From contig JACZJU010000174.1 of the NCBI GenBank assembly GCA_014860395.1, positions 1-40,796 on the forward strand: DNA of 40,796 bases, given 5' to 3'. Shown piece after piece: positions 9,042-18,000 of the stretch (the first letter of the stretch is position 1; each line of letters opens with the position of its first letter). The stretch comes from Burkholderiales bacterium. Its GTDB lineage: Bacteria > Pseudomonadota > Gammaproteobacteria > Burkholderiales > SG8-39. Below the pieces are notes generated by a model. It searched no databases. It had not been told where the DNA came from and saw nothing but the letters and a program-made list of their open reading frames with translations. The position numbers and the translations under genes are program-made.

Positions 9042-11786
9042 TCAGGCGGCCGTCTTTTTGAACGCGATGATTTCCGGGTGCGTCATGAATACCTGCCAGG
9101 CCGATTCCATTGTGGAAATCAGCGCCTTGGCACGATCGAGGTCTCCGCTGACCCCAGCCTGCTCGATATCCATCGCGACCGCCTGAATGGCGCATGCGAA
9201 CACATTCGCGGCGGCGCCCTTGATATAGTGCGCGGCCCTGGACACCCGATTGCAATCGCCGCCTGCGACCGCGTCCTTCAGTTTTTGCATGTCGCCAGGC
9301 GCATTATTGAGAAACACGCGGAGTATGGTTTCGGCCATGCTTGCATCTCCCCCCATGAGATCGAGGAACGCGTCGTACCTGAACGCTTCCGGCTGTTTCT
9401 TCGCCGGTTCACCTGGATCGGTGTGAACCATTTCTTCAGCGCTCGGGCCTGTGGACGGGATCAGCCATTGTTCGAGTGTTTTGGCTGCTTTGTCGACCAG
9501 GATGGGTTTGGTCAGGTAGTCATTCATTCCGGCGGCCAGGCATTTCTCCCGGTCGCCGCTCATGGCATGGGCCGTCATGGCGACGATAGGCGATTTGACG
9601 CCTAAATCGCGCAGGCGGCGCGTCGCCTCATAGCCGTCCATTCTCGGCATCTGGCAATCCATCAGCACCAGATCGTAGTTGCCCTTGTTCGCGGCGGCGA
9701 CAGCTTCCAGGCCGTCGTGGGCGGTGTCTATCTGGTCGTAGCCCAGTTTCGCCAGTACTCCCTGAAGAACGAGCATGTTGACCGCGTTGTCTTCGACGAT
9801 CAGCAGGCGCGCAGCACTTCGCCTGGGGCGGGCCGGCACCCGGCCGGGGGACGCCGAGCCCGCGGTAGGCGCCTTTTTGCTACCCTTGCCCAGCACGAAG
9901 TCCAGGCATTCCTGCAGGTGCGAGCGCCGGATCGGTTTGCGCAGGTGGGCGGCAAACCCCGCGCGTTCCAGGCTGGCCGCATCACCGCGGTATGCGGACG
10001 AGGTGCAAAGGACTAAAGACGTGCCCGCATTGGCCGGATTCGCGCGCACCCATTTGCCCAGATCTTCGCCGCCGATCCCCGGCATGACCATGTCGACGAG
10101 CACGCACCGAAACGGCGTTCCTTTGCCGCGCTCCTCGTCAATCCGGGCCAGTGCGGCCTCGGCATCGGCCACCGCGTGCGCGTCCAATCCCCAGTCTTCC
10201 AGAACCGAAGTGATGCGCCTGCGGGTGATTTCATTGTCATCAACCAGCAGAATCCGCGTGCCCCGGAGCTCGCGCAGATGATCCATGGCCGACGCAGGCG
10301 CGGTACTGCCTGCGGCAGCCTGCTTTTCCAGCGCAATGGTGAGGTTGAAGATGGTGCCTTGAGTTTCCGTGCTGGTGACGCTGATCCCGCCGCCCATCAG
10401 TTCGACGAGCTGTTTGACGATCGCCAGTCCAAGTCCGGTTCCCCCGTATTTGCGCGTGGTCGATGAATCGGCTTGCTCGAACGGCGCGAAAATGTTTTCC
10501 AGGCGGTCCTGGGGGATGCCGATGCCGCTGTCCCGGATCTCAACGCGCAGGACCACACGGTTTTCCCGATCGAGCTGCTTGCGTACCAGCAGCGCAATTG
10601 TGCCGGCATCGGTAAACTTGATCGAGTTGCCTATCAGATTCGTGAGTATCTGGCGTACGCGCCCGGGATCGCCGCGCAACAACACAGGTACGTCGGGATC
10701 GATATGCCAGGTATATTCGACATCCTTTTCGGCCGCGCGCAATCCGTAGAGGTCGGACACGTCCTCGAGCAGCGCCAGCAGGTTGAAATCGATCGACTCC
10801 AGGACCAGCATGCGGGCTTCGATCTTTGAAAAATCGAGCGTGTCGTTGATGATCGACAACAAGGCGTCCGAACTGGATCGGATAGCCTCCATATAACGCA
10901 GCTGTTCCGTATCGAGGGGCGTGTCGAGCATCAGCGACGTCATGCCCACGACGCCGTTCAGCGGCGTGCGGATTTCATGGGACATCATGGCAAGAAAATC
11001 GGTCTTCGCGCGATTGGCGAACTCCGCCTTTTCGCACGCCGCCGTTAGCTCCTGCTCGATGCGGATCCGGTCCGTGATGTCGTTGAATCCGAATACCCGG
11101 CCGATGATGCGCTCGCCCAGGTATTGCGGACGCGATTTGCACTCGAAAACACGCCCGTCATTGAGCCGCAACTGATCTTCGGTCTCGTGGCTGTCGACGA
11201 TCTCCTGCAAACGCTTGCGGCAGGCCTCTGTGTCGACGACATGCTCGATGACGAAGTCGACCACGGCGGCATCGTTCTGGTTCGACAGCAATTCATCGGG
11301 AATGCCCCACATTTTGCTGAAGATTCGGTTCATGTTGGCGATCCTGCCGAGCCAGTCGATCACCAGAATCCCGTTTCCGGTCGATTCCAGCGTCGCCCGC
11401 AGCTGCGACATGGCTTGCTCCAAATCGTCGGCTATCCTGCGTTCGTGCTGGATATCCCGGGCCTCCACAAACAACAGAAGCCCGCGCTCATGGTGAACGA
11501 GACGGACGGATTTCATGACCGCCAGCAAGGAACTATCGGCTCGCAGGTAGAGCCCTTCCTGAGCCTCGATTTCCAGATACTGCCCGTTGCGCACGTCTTC
11601 CCAGTAAAAAACGTCCTGCAACGAGCTTTCGATATCCGTGATTATCCTGGACAGCAGCGCCCCTTCGGCGTACCCGAGCGTCTGCTCCACGACCCGATTG
11701 GCGAGCTCGATCCGCAGGGTGGACGGATCGACCAGCATCATCATGTTCTGACTGTGGTCGAGCAGCAGGCGCTCAAGTCCATTCAT
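9042..11786 (-). CDS. Soluble hybrid sensor histidine kinase (PAS-HisKA-HATPase-REC-REC-Hpt)
   Basis: 914 residues with no membrane segment, so a cytoplasmic sensor. Order: PAS-like region (about 1-115), PAS (125-245), dimerisation domain with the phospho-acceptor H270 in MMSHEIRTPLNG, ATP-binding domain (N-box near N383/N387, DSGIGI at 419-424, GGTGLGLAI at 448-456), receiver 1 with acceptor D565, receiver 2 with D710 in LVLMDCQMPRMDG, and a C-terminal Hpt domain with H853 in AAHYIKGAAAN. A full His-Asp-His relay is therefore possible within one chain. It starts in the ATGA that ends the HD-GYP gene, so the two proteins are made together. No separate output regulator lies nearby; signalling into c-di-GMP turnover by the partner is the simplest reading. 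The ligand of the PAS domains is unknown. Confidence 0.9.
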   Translation of the reverse strand: MNGLERLLLDHSQNMMMLVDPSTLRIELANRVVEQTLGYAEGALLSRIITDIESSLQDVFYWEDVRNGQYLEIEAQEGLYLRADSSLLAVMKSVRLVHHERGLLLFVEARDIQHERRIADDLEQAMSQLRATLESTGNGILVIDWLGRIANMNRIFSKMWGIPDELLSNQNDAAVVDFVIEHVVDTEACRKRLQEIVDSHETEDQLRLNDGRVFECKSRPQYLGERIIGRVFGFNDITDRIRIEQELTAACEKAEFANRAKTDFLAMMSHEIRTPLNGVVGMTSLMLDTPLDTEQLRYMEAIRSSSDALLSIINDTLDFSKIEARMLVLESIDFNLLALLEDVSDLYGLRAAEKDVEYTWHIDPDVPVLLRGDPGRVRQILTNLIGNSIKFTDAGTIALLVRKQLDRENRVVLRVEIRDSGIGIPQDRLENIFAPFEQADSSTTRKYGGTGLGLAIVKQLVELMGGGISVTSTETQGTIFNLTIALEKQAAAGSTAPASAMDHLRELRGTRILLVDDNEITRRRITSVLEDWGLDAHAVADAEAALARIDEERGKGTPFRCVLVDMVMPGIGGEDLGKWVRANPANAGTSLVLCTSSAYRGDAASLERAGFAAHLRKPIRRSHLQECLDFVLGKGSKKAPTAGSASPGRVPARPRRSAARLLIVEDNAVNMLVLQGVLAKLGYDQIDTAHDGLEAVAAANKGNYDLVLMDCQMPRMDGYEATRRLRDLGVKSPIVAMTAHAMSGDREKCLAAGMNDYLTKPILVDKAAKTLEQWLIPSTGPSAEEMVHTDPGEPAKKQPEAFRYDAFLDLMGGDASMAETILRVFLNNAPGDMQKLKDAVAGGDCNRVSRAAHYIKGAAANVFACAIQAVAMDIEQAGVSGDLDRAKALISTMESAWQVFMTHPEIIAFKKTAA

Positions 11787-13105
11787 TTCGCGCGCGCTTC
11801 CGCTGCGGGGCTGCCCGGATCGAAATAGTAGCTGACGTGCTTGCGCGGATTGAGGTAATTGTAGATTTCACGCGGCAGCTGCGCCGGCCTGATCGCCTTC
11901 GCGATGTTTACTTCCGCCTCGTGTTCCATGTCCACAAGGATCGCGTCCTCCTTGGGAATGTCGGCGTCGTACACCACGAGCAAGGGCTTCATCGGCCTGG
12001 CGGTATTGATGGTGGCGACCATGCCGATCATGCCGTTGGACAGCTGAACTATCGTGCCTGGCGGATAGACCCCGAGACCGCGGACGAAGACTTGCAGCAG
12101 CTTCGGGTCGAATTTGCTGCGCAGCTTGGTGAACATCGTCGACAGCGCTTCGTGAGGCGTCAACGCATCGGCTACGTTCGCCGGATTGCAAAGTTCGTCG
12201 TAGTGATTGGCGATGACCACGATGCGTGACAGCAGACCGATCGACTCGCCCGCGCGTTTATACGGATAGCCGGACCCGTCGAAGAACTCGTGGTGCTCGC
12301 CGATGATGGCTAAAGTGGCCGGCGAAAGCAGCAGCTGCTCGCCGAGCTTGACGCCGTATTGGCAATGCAATTCGTAGAAGTTGCGCTCGGTCTTGGTGAG
12401 CGGCGTCCTTTTCATGAGTATCTGTTTGGGAATTTCCCTGCGCCCGATGTCGTGGAACAGCGCGCCCAGTCCCAACACGTTCACCAAGTCCTGGCGCAGC
12501 TTGAGGTCATGCGCCATGATCAGGGACAGCATGGTGACGTTCAACGAGTGGAAATACTGTTCCTCGCCGCCGCTCTGGTCCCCCATGACGTGAACCGCGA
12601 GTTCCGGCACCGAAAGGATCGACTCGACTATCTGCCCGATCAGCTCGACCGCCTGGCCGACGCTTTCCCCGGGCCGGGCAAACAGGTTCGTCTCGATCTC
12701 GCGGATCGCGTTGGCCGTGCTGAGAAAGGCCTTTTCGATCTGCGCCGCGACTTTCCGGTGCTGCCTAATTCGCTCGATCATCGCGCGCTTGGCCGCCAGC
12801 GCCGGGGACGCACCGATGCCTGCTTCGGTTTTGGCTCCCTCTGCCGCAGACGTATCGGTCGTTTCTTGCGCCGACGGCTGCGCTGGTGTCGCCGGCGGCG
12901 AAGGCTGCGACCCGGGCTTGGCATCGCTGAGTGCCGGGTCGTAGCGAACCGTCTTCAGCCCCAGGCTGCGTATGGTCTGGATCTGCTCTTCGGTCTTTAT
13001 TCTGAACTTGTTGAACGCAAAGGGATGTTCGAACCAGCGGAGATCGAGATGGACATACAGCCCAACCCGGAGTTGATCCATCGTAATGGTGAATTTTTCT
13101 GGCAT
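11783..13105 (-). CDS. HD-GYP domain cyclic-di-GMP phosphodiesterase with DUF3391 N-terminus
   Basis: 440 residues from the ATG at 13105. The frame is open 84 codons further upstream, but that stretch lacks family similarity and runs into a hairpin, while MPEKFTITMDQLRVGLYVHL is the usual opening of the DUF3391 domain. An acidic/Pro-rich linker follows (about 70-100). The HD motif is LFHDIGRRE and the GYP motif is HHEFFDGSGYP, both intact, so hydrolysis of c-di-GMP is likely. The C-terminal part (about 370-420) is a small beta domain common after such HD-GYP modules. No good ribosome binding site is visible, so the start is moderately uncertain. It is the first gene of a pair with the hybrid kinase. 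Confidence 0.85.
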   Translation of the reverse strand: MPEKFTITMDQLRVGLYVHLDLRWFEHPFAFNKFRIKTEEQIQTIRSLGLKTVRYDPALSDAKPGSQPSPPATPAQPSAQETTDTSAAEGAKTEAGIGASPALAAKRAMIERIRQHRKVAAQIEKAFLSTANAIREIETNLFARPGESVGQAVELIGQIVESILSVPELAVHVMGDQSGGEEQYFHSLNVTMLSLIMAHDLKLRQDLVNVLGLGALFHDIGRREIPKQILMKRTPLTKTERNFYELHCQYGVKLGEQLLLSPATLAIIGEHHEFFDGSGYPYKRAGESIGLLSRIVVIANHYDELCNPANVADALTPHEALSTMFTKLRSKFDPKLLQVFVRGLGVYPPGTIVQLSNGMIGMVATINTARPMKPLLVVYDADIPKEDAILVDMEHEAEVNIAKAIRPAQLPREIYNYLNPRKHVSYYFDPGSPAAEARAK

Positions 13106-13345
13106 CGGCGTCGGCAACCCGATCAGCGCACTGGCGCGGGGGAAGGCCGGGGGTTGAAGGTGGCGTGCGCCCGGGTTGTTGGGAATCCCCGGCCGATGGC
13201 CAGGGTTCGAGCGCAGGCCCGGGGCGCTCCCCGACTTGCGCCATGCGCAGCCCGCAGGAATGCCTCGCCTTGACCGTGCATGTCGGCGTTCATTCCACGA
13301 TCGTGCCTCAATGGTGCGCATGGTGTTGCGCGGAAAAGCAGGACG

Positions 13346-13409
13346 ATAACCCGGCATATCGGGTTATAAGAAGTCTAAGAGGCCACTCCAGAATTAATGA
13401 AATGGCCTC
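13346..13409. terminator. Two hairpins between MTH1187-family gene and HD-GYP gene
   Basis: Two inverted repeats stand side by side: ATAACCCG (13346-13353) with CGGGTTAT (13360-13367), and GAGGCCA (13379-13385) with TGGCCTC (13403-13409). They follow the stop of the minus-strand MTH1187-family gene. Neither has a clean T tract, so termination is possible but not certain. Confidence 0.4.
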
Positions 13410-13421
13410 CGATTCCTTGGC

Positions 13422-13730
13422 CTACTTGGAGAGCGAGCGGCCCAGCCGACCCTCGACGGCCTCGATCTTGCTCTTCAGGCGGCCGCTCTTTCCCGCGCGG
13501 TAGTCGATGCGCATCGAGGTGGAAATCCTGTCGCAGTCCTGGCTCATCCTTTGATAACAGGCCGTGACCAGCGCCATCACCTCGTCCCACTCACCTTCGA
13601 CGATGGTCCCCATCGGCGTCAGCTGATAGGGCAATCCGCTCTTGTCAATGATGTCGAGCGAGCGTGCGACGTACGGGCTCAGGCTGACGCCCTTATCCAG
13701 CGGGGACATGGAAAATTCGAGCAGGACCAT
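13422..13730 (-). CDS. MTH1187 family thiamine-binding protein
   Basis: 102 residues, the usual length of the MTH1187/YkoF-like (DUF77) family. The N-terminus MVLLEFSMSPLDKG and the segment LPYQLTPMGTIVEGEWDEV are family signatures. Members fold as ferredoxin-like tetramers; some bind thiamine or a pyrimidine precursor. The cellular role is poorly known. AGGAG sits eight bases before the ATG. It stands alone: acyl-CoA metabolism genes lie upstream, separated by a gene fragment and a hairpin, and two hairpins follow it. Confidence 0.85.
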   Translation of the reverse strand: MVLLEFSMSPLDKGVSLSPYVARSLDIIDKSGLPYQLTPMGTIVEGEWDEVMALVTACYQRMSQDCDRISTSMRIDYRAGKSGRLKSKIEAVEGRLGRSLSK

Positions 13731-13769
13731 TCGAGACTCCTAGGTTATGACAGGAAATCCGGGTGCAAC

Positions 13770-13822
13770 TCAGTCTTCGGCGAGCGCGCGTCCGATTACC
13801 ATGCGCTGAATGTCGCTCGCGC
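13770..13822 (-). pseudogene. Orphan 3' end of an acyl-CoA dehydrogenase gene
   Basis: These bases encode ASDIQRMVIGRALAED and a stop, almost the same as the end of the intact dehydrogenase whose stop is at 13886 (ASDIQRMVIGRALAD). Nucleotide comparison of 13770-13822 with 13886-13935 shows a 3-base gap and about five mismatches over 50 bases. Upstream of the match there is no dehydrogenase sequence in this frame. It is the remnant of a duplicated or replaced paralogue. Confidence 0.75.
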
Positions 13823-13830
13823 ACCTAAAG

Positions 13831-13879
13831 TAACAAGGGGGCGTGCCCCCTTGCTGATCCCCCAAGTCAGCGCGTCGCT
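13831..13879 (-). repeat. Diverged copy R0 of the dispersed hairpin repeat; possible terminator
   Basis: A perfect 9-bp stem, CAAGGGGGC (13834-13842) and GCCCCCTTG (13845-13853) with a two-base loop, is preceded in minus orientation by a GGGGGAT block and a short AGCG/CGCT stem (13869-13879). This order (short stem, G-run block, G-run palindrome, TTGTTAC) parallels repeats R2 and R4. It begins 7 bp after the stop of the acyl-CoA dehydrogenase gene and is followed on the minus strand by TTACTTT, so it may also terminate that operon. Confidence 0.55.
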
Positions 13880-13885
13880 CCATCC

Positions 13886-15016
13886 TTAGTCGGCAAGCGC
13901 GCGTCCGATCACCATGCGCTGGATATCGCTCGCGCCCTCGTAGATCTGGCATACACGCGCGTCGCGGTAAATGCGCTCCACCGGAAAGTCGGCGAGATAG
14001 CCGTAGCCGCCATGGATCTGTATTGCGTCCGAACAGACTTTCTCCACTGCCTCCGAGGCGAACAGCTTCGCCATCGACGCCTCTTTCAGGCAGGGGCGGC
14101 CCGCGTCGCGCAATGTCGCCGCGTGCCAAACGAGCTGCCGCGCCGCCTCGATCTGCGTGGCCATGTCGGCGAGGCGAAAATTCACCGCCTGGTGCTCGAT
14201 GATCGGCTTGCCGAAGGTGCTGCGCTCGTGCGCGTACCTGAGCGCCGCCTCGAACGCGGCGCGCGCCATGCCTACCGCCTGCGCCGCGATGCAAATGCGC
14301 CCGCCTTCCAGGTTGGACAGCGCGATGCGGTAGCCCGCGCCCTCGGCGCCGAGAAGATTGGACACGGGCACGCGGCAGCTTTCCAGCGCGATCTGCGCCG
14401 TGTCGGAGGCATGCTGGCCGAGCTTTTCCTCGATGCGCGTGACCACGTAGCCGGGGGTGTCGGTCGGCACGACGAGGGCGCTGATGCCCTTCTTGCCGGC
14501 CACCTTGTCGGTAACGGCGAATACCACGGCGACATCGGCGTTCTTGCCGCTGGTGATGAACTGCTTCACGCCGTTGAGTACATAGTGATCGCCTTGGCGC
14601 TCGGCACGCGTGGTGATCGCGCTGGCGTCGGAACCCGTATGCGGCTCGGTCAGGCAGAAACATCCGAGCAGCTTGCCCTGCGCCAGCGGCTTGAGGAACT
14701 CGCTCTTTTGCGCGTCGCTCGCATAGCCGTTGAAAATATTGCACACGAGAGTTTGCACGCTGGCGATGGTCGAAGTCGCGCCGTCGCCGGCGGCGATTTC
14801 CTCCAGCGTCAGCGCGAGCGAAACGTAATCGAGCCCCGCGCCGCCCCATTGTTCTGGAATGGTGACGCCGAACAGGCCCATCGCCGCCATCTCGTCGAGC
14901 GCATCCCGCGGAAACGTGCATTCACGATCCCAGCGTGCGGCATTGGGGGCGAGGCGTTCGGCGGCGAAGCTGCGCACCGAGTCGCGGATCATCTGCTGTT
15001 CCTGGCTCAGGATCAT
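13886..15016 (-). CDS. Short-chain acyl-CoA dehydrogenase
   Basis: 376 residues, full length for the family. The FAD-contact segments CFCLTEPHTGSDAS and FITSGKNAD are present, and the catalytic base is E360 in IYEGASDIQR, the position used by short/medium-chain dehydrogenases. It oxidises acyl-CoA to trans-2-enoyl-CoA, passing electrons to electron-transfer flavoprotein. Butyryl- or 2-methyl-branched substrates are most likely, but the chain length cannot be read from sequence. It lies downstream of the thiolase and isovaleryl-CoA dehydrogenase on the same strand (28 bp after the thiolase), so it is probably part of a LiuR-controlled branched-chain or short-chain degradation operon. Confidence 0.9.
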   Translation of the reverse strand: MILSQEQQMIRDSVRSFAAERLAPNAARWDRECTFPRDALDEMAAMGLFGVTIPEQWGGAGLDYVSLALTLEEIAAGDGATSTIASVQTLVCNIFNGYASDAQKSEFLKPLAQGKLLGCFCLTEPHTGSDASAITTRAERQGDHYVLNGVKQFITSGKNADVAVVFAVTDKVAGKKGISALVVPTDTPGYVVTRIEEKLGQHASDTAQIALESCRVPVSNLLGAEGAGYRIALSNLEGGRICIAAQAVGMARAAFEAALRYAHERSTFGKPIIEHQAVNFRLADMATQIEAARQLVWHAATLRDAGRPCLKEASMAKLFASEAVEKVCSDAIQIHGGYGYLADFPVERIYRDARVCQIYEGASDIQRMVIGRALAD

Positions 15017-15044
15017 TGAAGGCCCCAGTAGCGGTTGAATTTGC

Positions 15045-16229
15045 TCAAATCAGTTCGATCGCCATCGCCGTCGCTTCGCCGCCGCCTATGCAAAGACTGG
15101 CGACGCCGCGCTTGCCGCCGGTCTTGCGCAAGGCGCCGATCAGCGTCACCAGGATGCGCGCGCCGGAGGCGCCGATCGGATGACCGAGGGCGCAGGCGCC
15201 GCCGTGGATGTTGACCTTCTCGTGAGGCAGGCCGTGTTCTTGCATTGCCGCCATGGTGACCACGGCGAAGGCTTCGTTGATTTCGTACAGATCCACCTTG
15301 CCTGAGCTCCAGCCGGTCTTCTCAAAGAGCTTTTTGATCGCGCCCACCGGGGCGGTGGTGAACCAGCCGGGCTCCTGCGCATGGGTGCTGTGGCCCACGA
15401 CGATTGCGAGCGGCGCCAGACCGAGCTTTTCCGCCGTCGAGCGGCGCATCATCACCAGCGCCGCGCCGCCATCGGAGATCGAGCTCGAGTTGGCCGCGGT
15501 GATGGTGCCGTCCTTCTTGAACGCGGGTTTGAGCGCGGGAATCTTGTCGAAATTGGCCTTGAACGGCGATTCGTCCATTTCCATGAAGCGCTCGTCTTTA
15601 CCCGCTTTCAGGTTCATCGGCGTGATTTCCCAGGCGAACGCGCCGCTCTTGTTCGCGCCTTGAGCGCGCTCCAGCGAAGCCACCGCGAATTTGTCCTGCT
15701 GCTCGCGGGTGAATTTGTACTTGGCGGCGCAATCCTCGGCGAAGCTGCCCATCAGCCGGCCTTTGTCATAGGCATCCTCGAGGCCGTCGTAGAACATGTG
15801 GTCGAGCAGCTGGCCGTGCCCGAGGCGGTAGCCGCCGCGCGCTTTCGCCAGCAGGTAGGGCGCGTTGGTCATGGATTCCATGCCGCCCGCGACCATGATG
15901 TCGTTGCTGCCCGCGGTGAGCAGGTCGTGCGCGAGCATCGCCGCTTTCATGCCTGAGCCGCACATCTTGTTAATGGTGGTGCAGCCGGCGGAGAGCGGCA
16001 GGCCCGCCCCCAGCGAGGCCTGGCGCGCCGGCGCCTGGCCCTGGCCCGCGGGCAGCACGCAGCCCATGATGACTTCGTCCACTTGCTCGGGTTTGATTTT
16101 CGCGCGCTCCACGGCGGCGCGAATCGCTGCGGCGCCCAGTTCGGCGGCGGCGAATTGCTTGAGTTCTCCCTGGAATGCGCCCATCGGAGTGCGGACGGCG
16201 GAGACAATGACTACGGGATCGTTGGACAT
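15045..16229 (-). CDS. Acetyl-CoA C-acetyltransferase (thiolase)
   Basis: 394 residues. The nucleophile is C90 in INKMCGSGMKA, the histidine is in GGACALGHPIGASG (about 350) and the second cysteine in ASLCIGGGEA (about 380), the full thiolase set. The enzyme condenses two acetyl-CoA or cleaves acetoacetyl-CoA. Placed between two acyl-CoA dehydrogenases it probably finishes leucine/isovalerate or butyrate breakdown. A PHA synthase gene diverges 1.9 kb away, so the same enzyme could also supply acetoacetyl-CoA for polyhydroxybutyrate. No acetoacetyl-CoA reductase is in the window. Confidence 0.92.
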   Translation of the reverse strand: MSNDPVVIVSAVRTPMGAFQGELKQFAAAELGAAAIRAAVERAKIKPEQVDEVIMGCVLPAGQGQAPARQASLGAGLPLSAGCTTINKMCGSGMKAAMLAHDLLTAGSNDIMVAGGMESMTNAPYLLAKARGGYRLGHGQLLDHMFYDGLEDAYDKGRLMGSFAEDCAAKYKFTREQQDKFAVASLERAQGANKSGAFAWEITPMNLKAGKDERFMEMDESPFKANFDKIPALKPAFKKDGTITAANSSSISDGGAALVMMRRSTAEKLGLAPLAIVVGHSTHAQEPGWFTTAPVGAIKKLFEKTGWSSGKVDLYEINEAFAVVTMAAMQEHGLPHEKVNIHGGACALGHPIGASGARILVTLIGALRKTGGKRGVASLCIGGGEATAMAIELI

Positions 16230-16286
16230 GGCTTGCTCCTAGTTCTGAGAGTTGCGCATCGGAATGCGGGGTCCGGGGAAAAGCCC

Positions 16287-17465
16287 TTACTGGGTTTCGC
16301 CGAACAGCTCCCGCCCGATCAGCATGCGGCGGATTTCCGAGGTGCCGGCGCCGATTTCGTACAGTTTCGCATCGCGCCACAGACGGCCGGTCGGGGTTTC
16401 GTTGATATAGCCCATGCCGCCCAGGGCCTGGATCGCTTCGCCCGCCATCCAGGTGGCTTTCTCCGCAGAATAAAGGATGGCGCCGGCGGCGTCCTTGCGC
16501 GCGCCGGTCCCCTTCAGGTTGCCGCGGTCCAGCGCCTTGCCCACGGCGTAGACGTAGGCGCGGCAGGCATTCATGGTGGTGTACATGTCGGCGAGCTTGC
16601 CCTGCATCAGCTGGAACTCGCCGATCGGCTGGCCGAACTGCTTGCGCTCGTGCACATAGGGGATGACCACGTCCATGCAGGCTGCCATGATCCCGAGCGG
16701 CCCGCCGGAGAGCACCGCGCGCTCGTAGTCCAGGCCGCTCATGAGCACGTTAACGCCGCGGCCCATGCCGCCGAGAATATTGTCTTCGGGCACTTCGCAG
16801 TCGCGGAACACCAGTTCGCAGGTGTTGGAGCCGCGCATGCCCAATTTATCCAGCTTCTGCGCGGTGGAAAACCCCGGGTATCCCTTTTCAATCAGGAAGG
16901 CGGTGATGCCGCGCGGCCCGGCCGCGCTGTCGGTTTTGGCGTAGACGACGAGGACGTCGGCATCCGGGCCGTTGGTGATCCACATCTTGTTGCCGTTGAG
17001 GATGAATTTTCCGCCCTTGTGCTCGGCTTTTAGACGCATGCCCACTACGTCCGATCCCGCGCCGGGCTCGGACATGGCGAGCGCGCCCACGTGTTCGCCT
17101 GATATCAGCCTGGGCAGGTATTGCTTGCGCTGCGCCTCGGTGCCGTTCCGGTTGATCTGGTTCACGCACAGATTGGAATGGGCGCCGTAGGAAAGCCCGA
17201 CGGAAGCCGAGGCGCGGCTGATTTCCTCCATCGCGACGATGTGGGCGAGATAGCCCATCGCCGTGCCGCCGTGTTCCTCTCCGACGGTGATGCCGAGCAG
17301 CCCGAGCGCGCCCAGCTTGCGCCACAGGTCCGCAGGGAATTCGTTGGCGCGGTCGATTTCGGACGCGCGCGGCGCGATCTCGGTCGCGGCAAAAGCGCGC
17401 ACGCTGTCGCGCAGCATGTCGGTCTCTTCGCCGAGATCGAAGGGCAGGGAAGGAAAGTCGATCAT
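16287..17465 (-). CDS. ivd: Isovaleryl-CoA dehydrogenase
   Basis: 392 residues from the ATG at 17465; an ATG seven codons earlier lacks any ribosome binding site. The catalytic glutamate is E248 in [12 protein letters not shown], and the usual C-terminal position is glycine ([11 protein letters not shown]). This shifted base is diagnostic of isovaleryl-CoA dehydrogenases. The enzyme makes 3-methylcrotonyl-CoA in leucine degradation with electron-transfer flavoprotein as acceptor. It is the first gene after liuR on the same strand and a palindromic LiuR-type site lies upstream. The methylcrotonyl-CoA carboxylase genes that often follow it are absent; a thiolase and a second dehydrogenase follow instead. 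Confidence 0.92.
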   Translation of the reverse strand: MIDFPSLPFDLGEETDMLRDSVRAFAATEIAPRASEIDRANEFPADLWRKLGALGLLGITVGEEHGGTAMGYLAHIVAMEEISRASASVGLSYGAHSNLCVNQINRNGTEAQRKQYLPRLISGEHVGALAMSEPGAGSDVVGMRLKAEHKGGKFILNGNKMWITNGPDADVLVVYAKTDSAAGPRGITAFLIEKGYPGFSTAQKLDKLGMRGSNTCELVFRDCEVPEDNILGGMGRGVNVLMSGLDYERAVLSGGPLGIMAACMDVVIPYVHERKQFGQPIGEFQLMQGKLADMYTTMNACRAYVYAVGKALDRGNLKGTGARKDAAGAILYSAEKATWMAGEAIQALGGMGYINETPTGRLWRDAKLYEIGAGTSEIRRMLIGRELFGETQ

Positions 17466-17529
17466 GTTCTGTCCATCCAATGGCAAAAGTGCGTTGGCGC
17501 CGCGTGTATGCAGCGGCGGGATCGGGGAC

Positions 17530-17556
17530 TTTACGTGCCGTTTACGTAAACGTCAA
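17530..17556. promoter_or_regulatory. Candidate LiuR operator upstream of ivd
   Basis: A perfect 12-bp palindrome GTTTACGTAAAC (17540-17551) sits within TTTACGTAAACGTCAA (17541-17556), with a further TTTACGT half-site at 17530-17536. It lies between liuR and ivd, 75-91 bp before the ivd start. ACGT-centred palindromes of this kind are known LiuR targets in proteobacteria; binding here is inferred. Confidence 0.6.
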
Positions 17557-17568
17557 TTCGCTCCGGTG

Positions 17569-18000
17569 CTAGGCAGCGGTTTTGCCCGTCTTGGCGCCCG
17601 CTTTGCGCCCGGCGGCGAGGATTTTGCGGCTCTGCGCCTCGAATACCGAGATCTCGCCCAGCATCTCGTCTATGTCGGCGCGCTGCCGCTCGAGTTGCTC
17701 GCGCCGCTCGGCGAGCGCGGCCAGGAATTGCGCCAGCTGCGGCTTCTCGTCCCGGGCGGTATCGTATATGTCGAACATTGCGGCCACCTCGGACAAGGAC
17801 AGGCCGAGGCGCTTGCCGCGCAGTATCAGTTTCAGGCGCACGTAGTCGCGCTTGCCATAAATGCGCCGGCTGCCGGAGCGCTGCGGCGCGAGCAGTCGTT
17901 GATCTTCATAGAAGCGGATCGTTCGCGGCGTGACATCGAATTCGCGCGCCAGGTCGCTGATGCTGTATGTTTGTTCGCGGGCTTGGGGGGCGGTGCTCAT
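17569..18000 (-). CDS. liuR: MerR family regulator LiuR
   Basis: 143 residues from the ATG at 18000 (MSTAPQAREQTYSISDLARE). Starts 5 or 29 codons upstream are open but add no conserved sequence. The MerR winged helix (about 12-80) contains EFDVTPRTIRFYEDQRLL and a coiled coil follows (about 85-125). There are no metal-binding cysteines, as expected for LiuR, which responds to branched-chain catabolism. The adjacent ivd gene on the same strand and the ACGT palindrome between them support LiuR over other MerR proteins. It diverges from phaC across about 190 bp. Confidence 0.85.
   Translation of the reverse strand: MSTAPQAREQTYSISDLAREFDVTPRTIRFYEDQRLLAPQRSGSRRIYGKRDYVRLKLILRGKRLGLSLSEVAAMFDIYDTARDEKPQLAQFLAALAERREQLERQRADIDEMLGEISVFEAQSRKILAAGRKAGAKTGKTAA

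Noticed and set aside
13770..14921. Minus-strand frame overlapping the acyl-CoA dehydrogenase in another frame and ending in ASDIQRMVIGRALAED
   Set aside because: Only its last 16 codons are dehydrogenase-like; the rest is out of frame with the real gene. Those codons are kept as a gene fragment.
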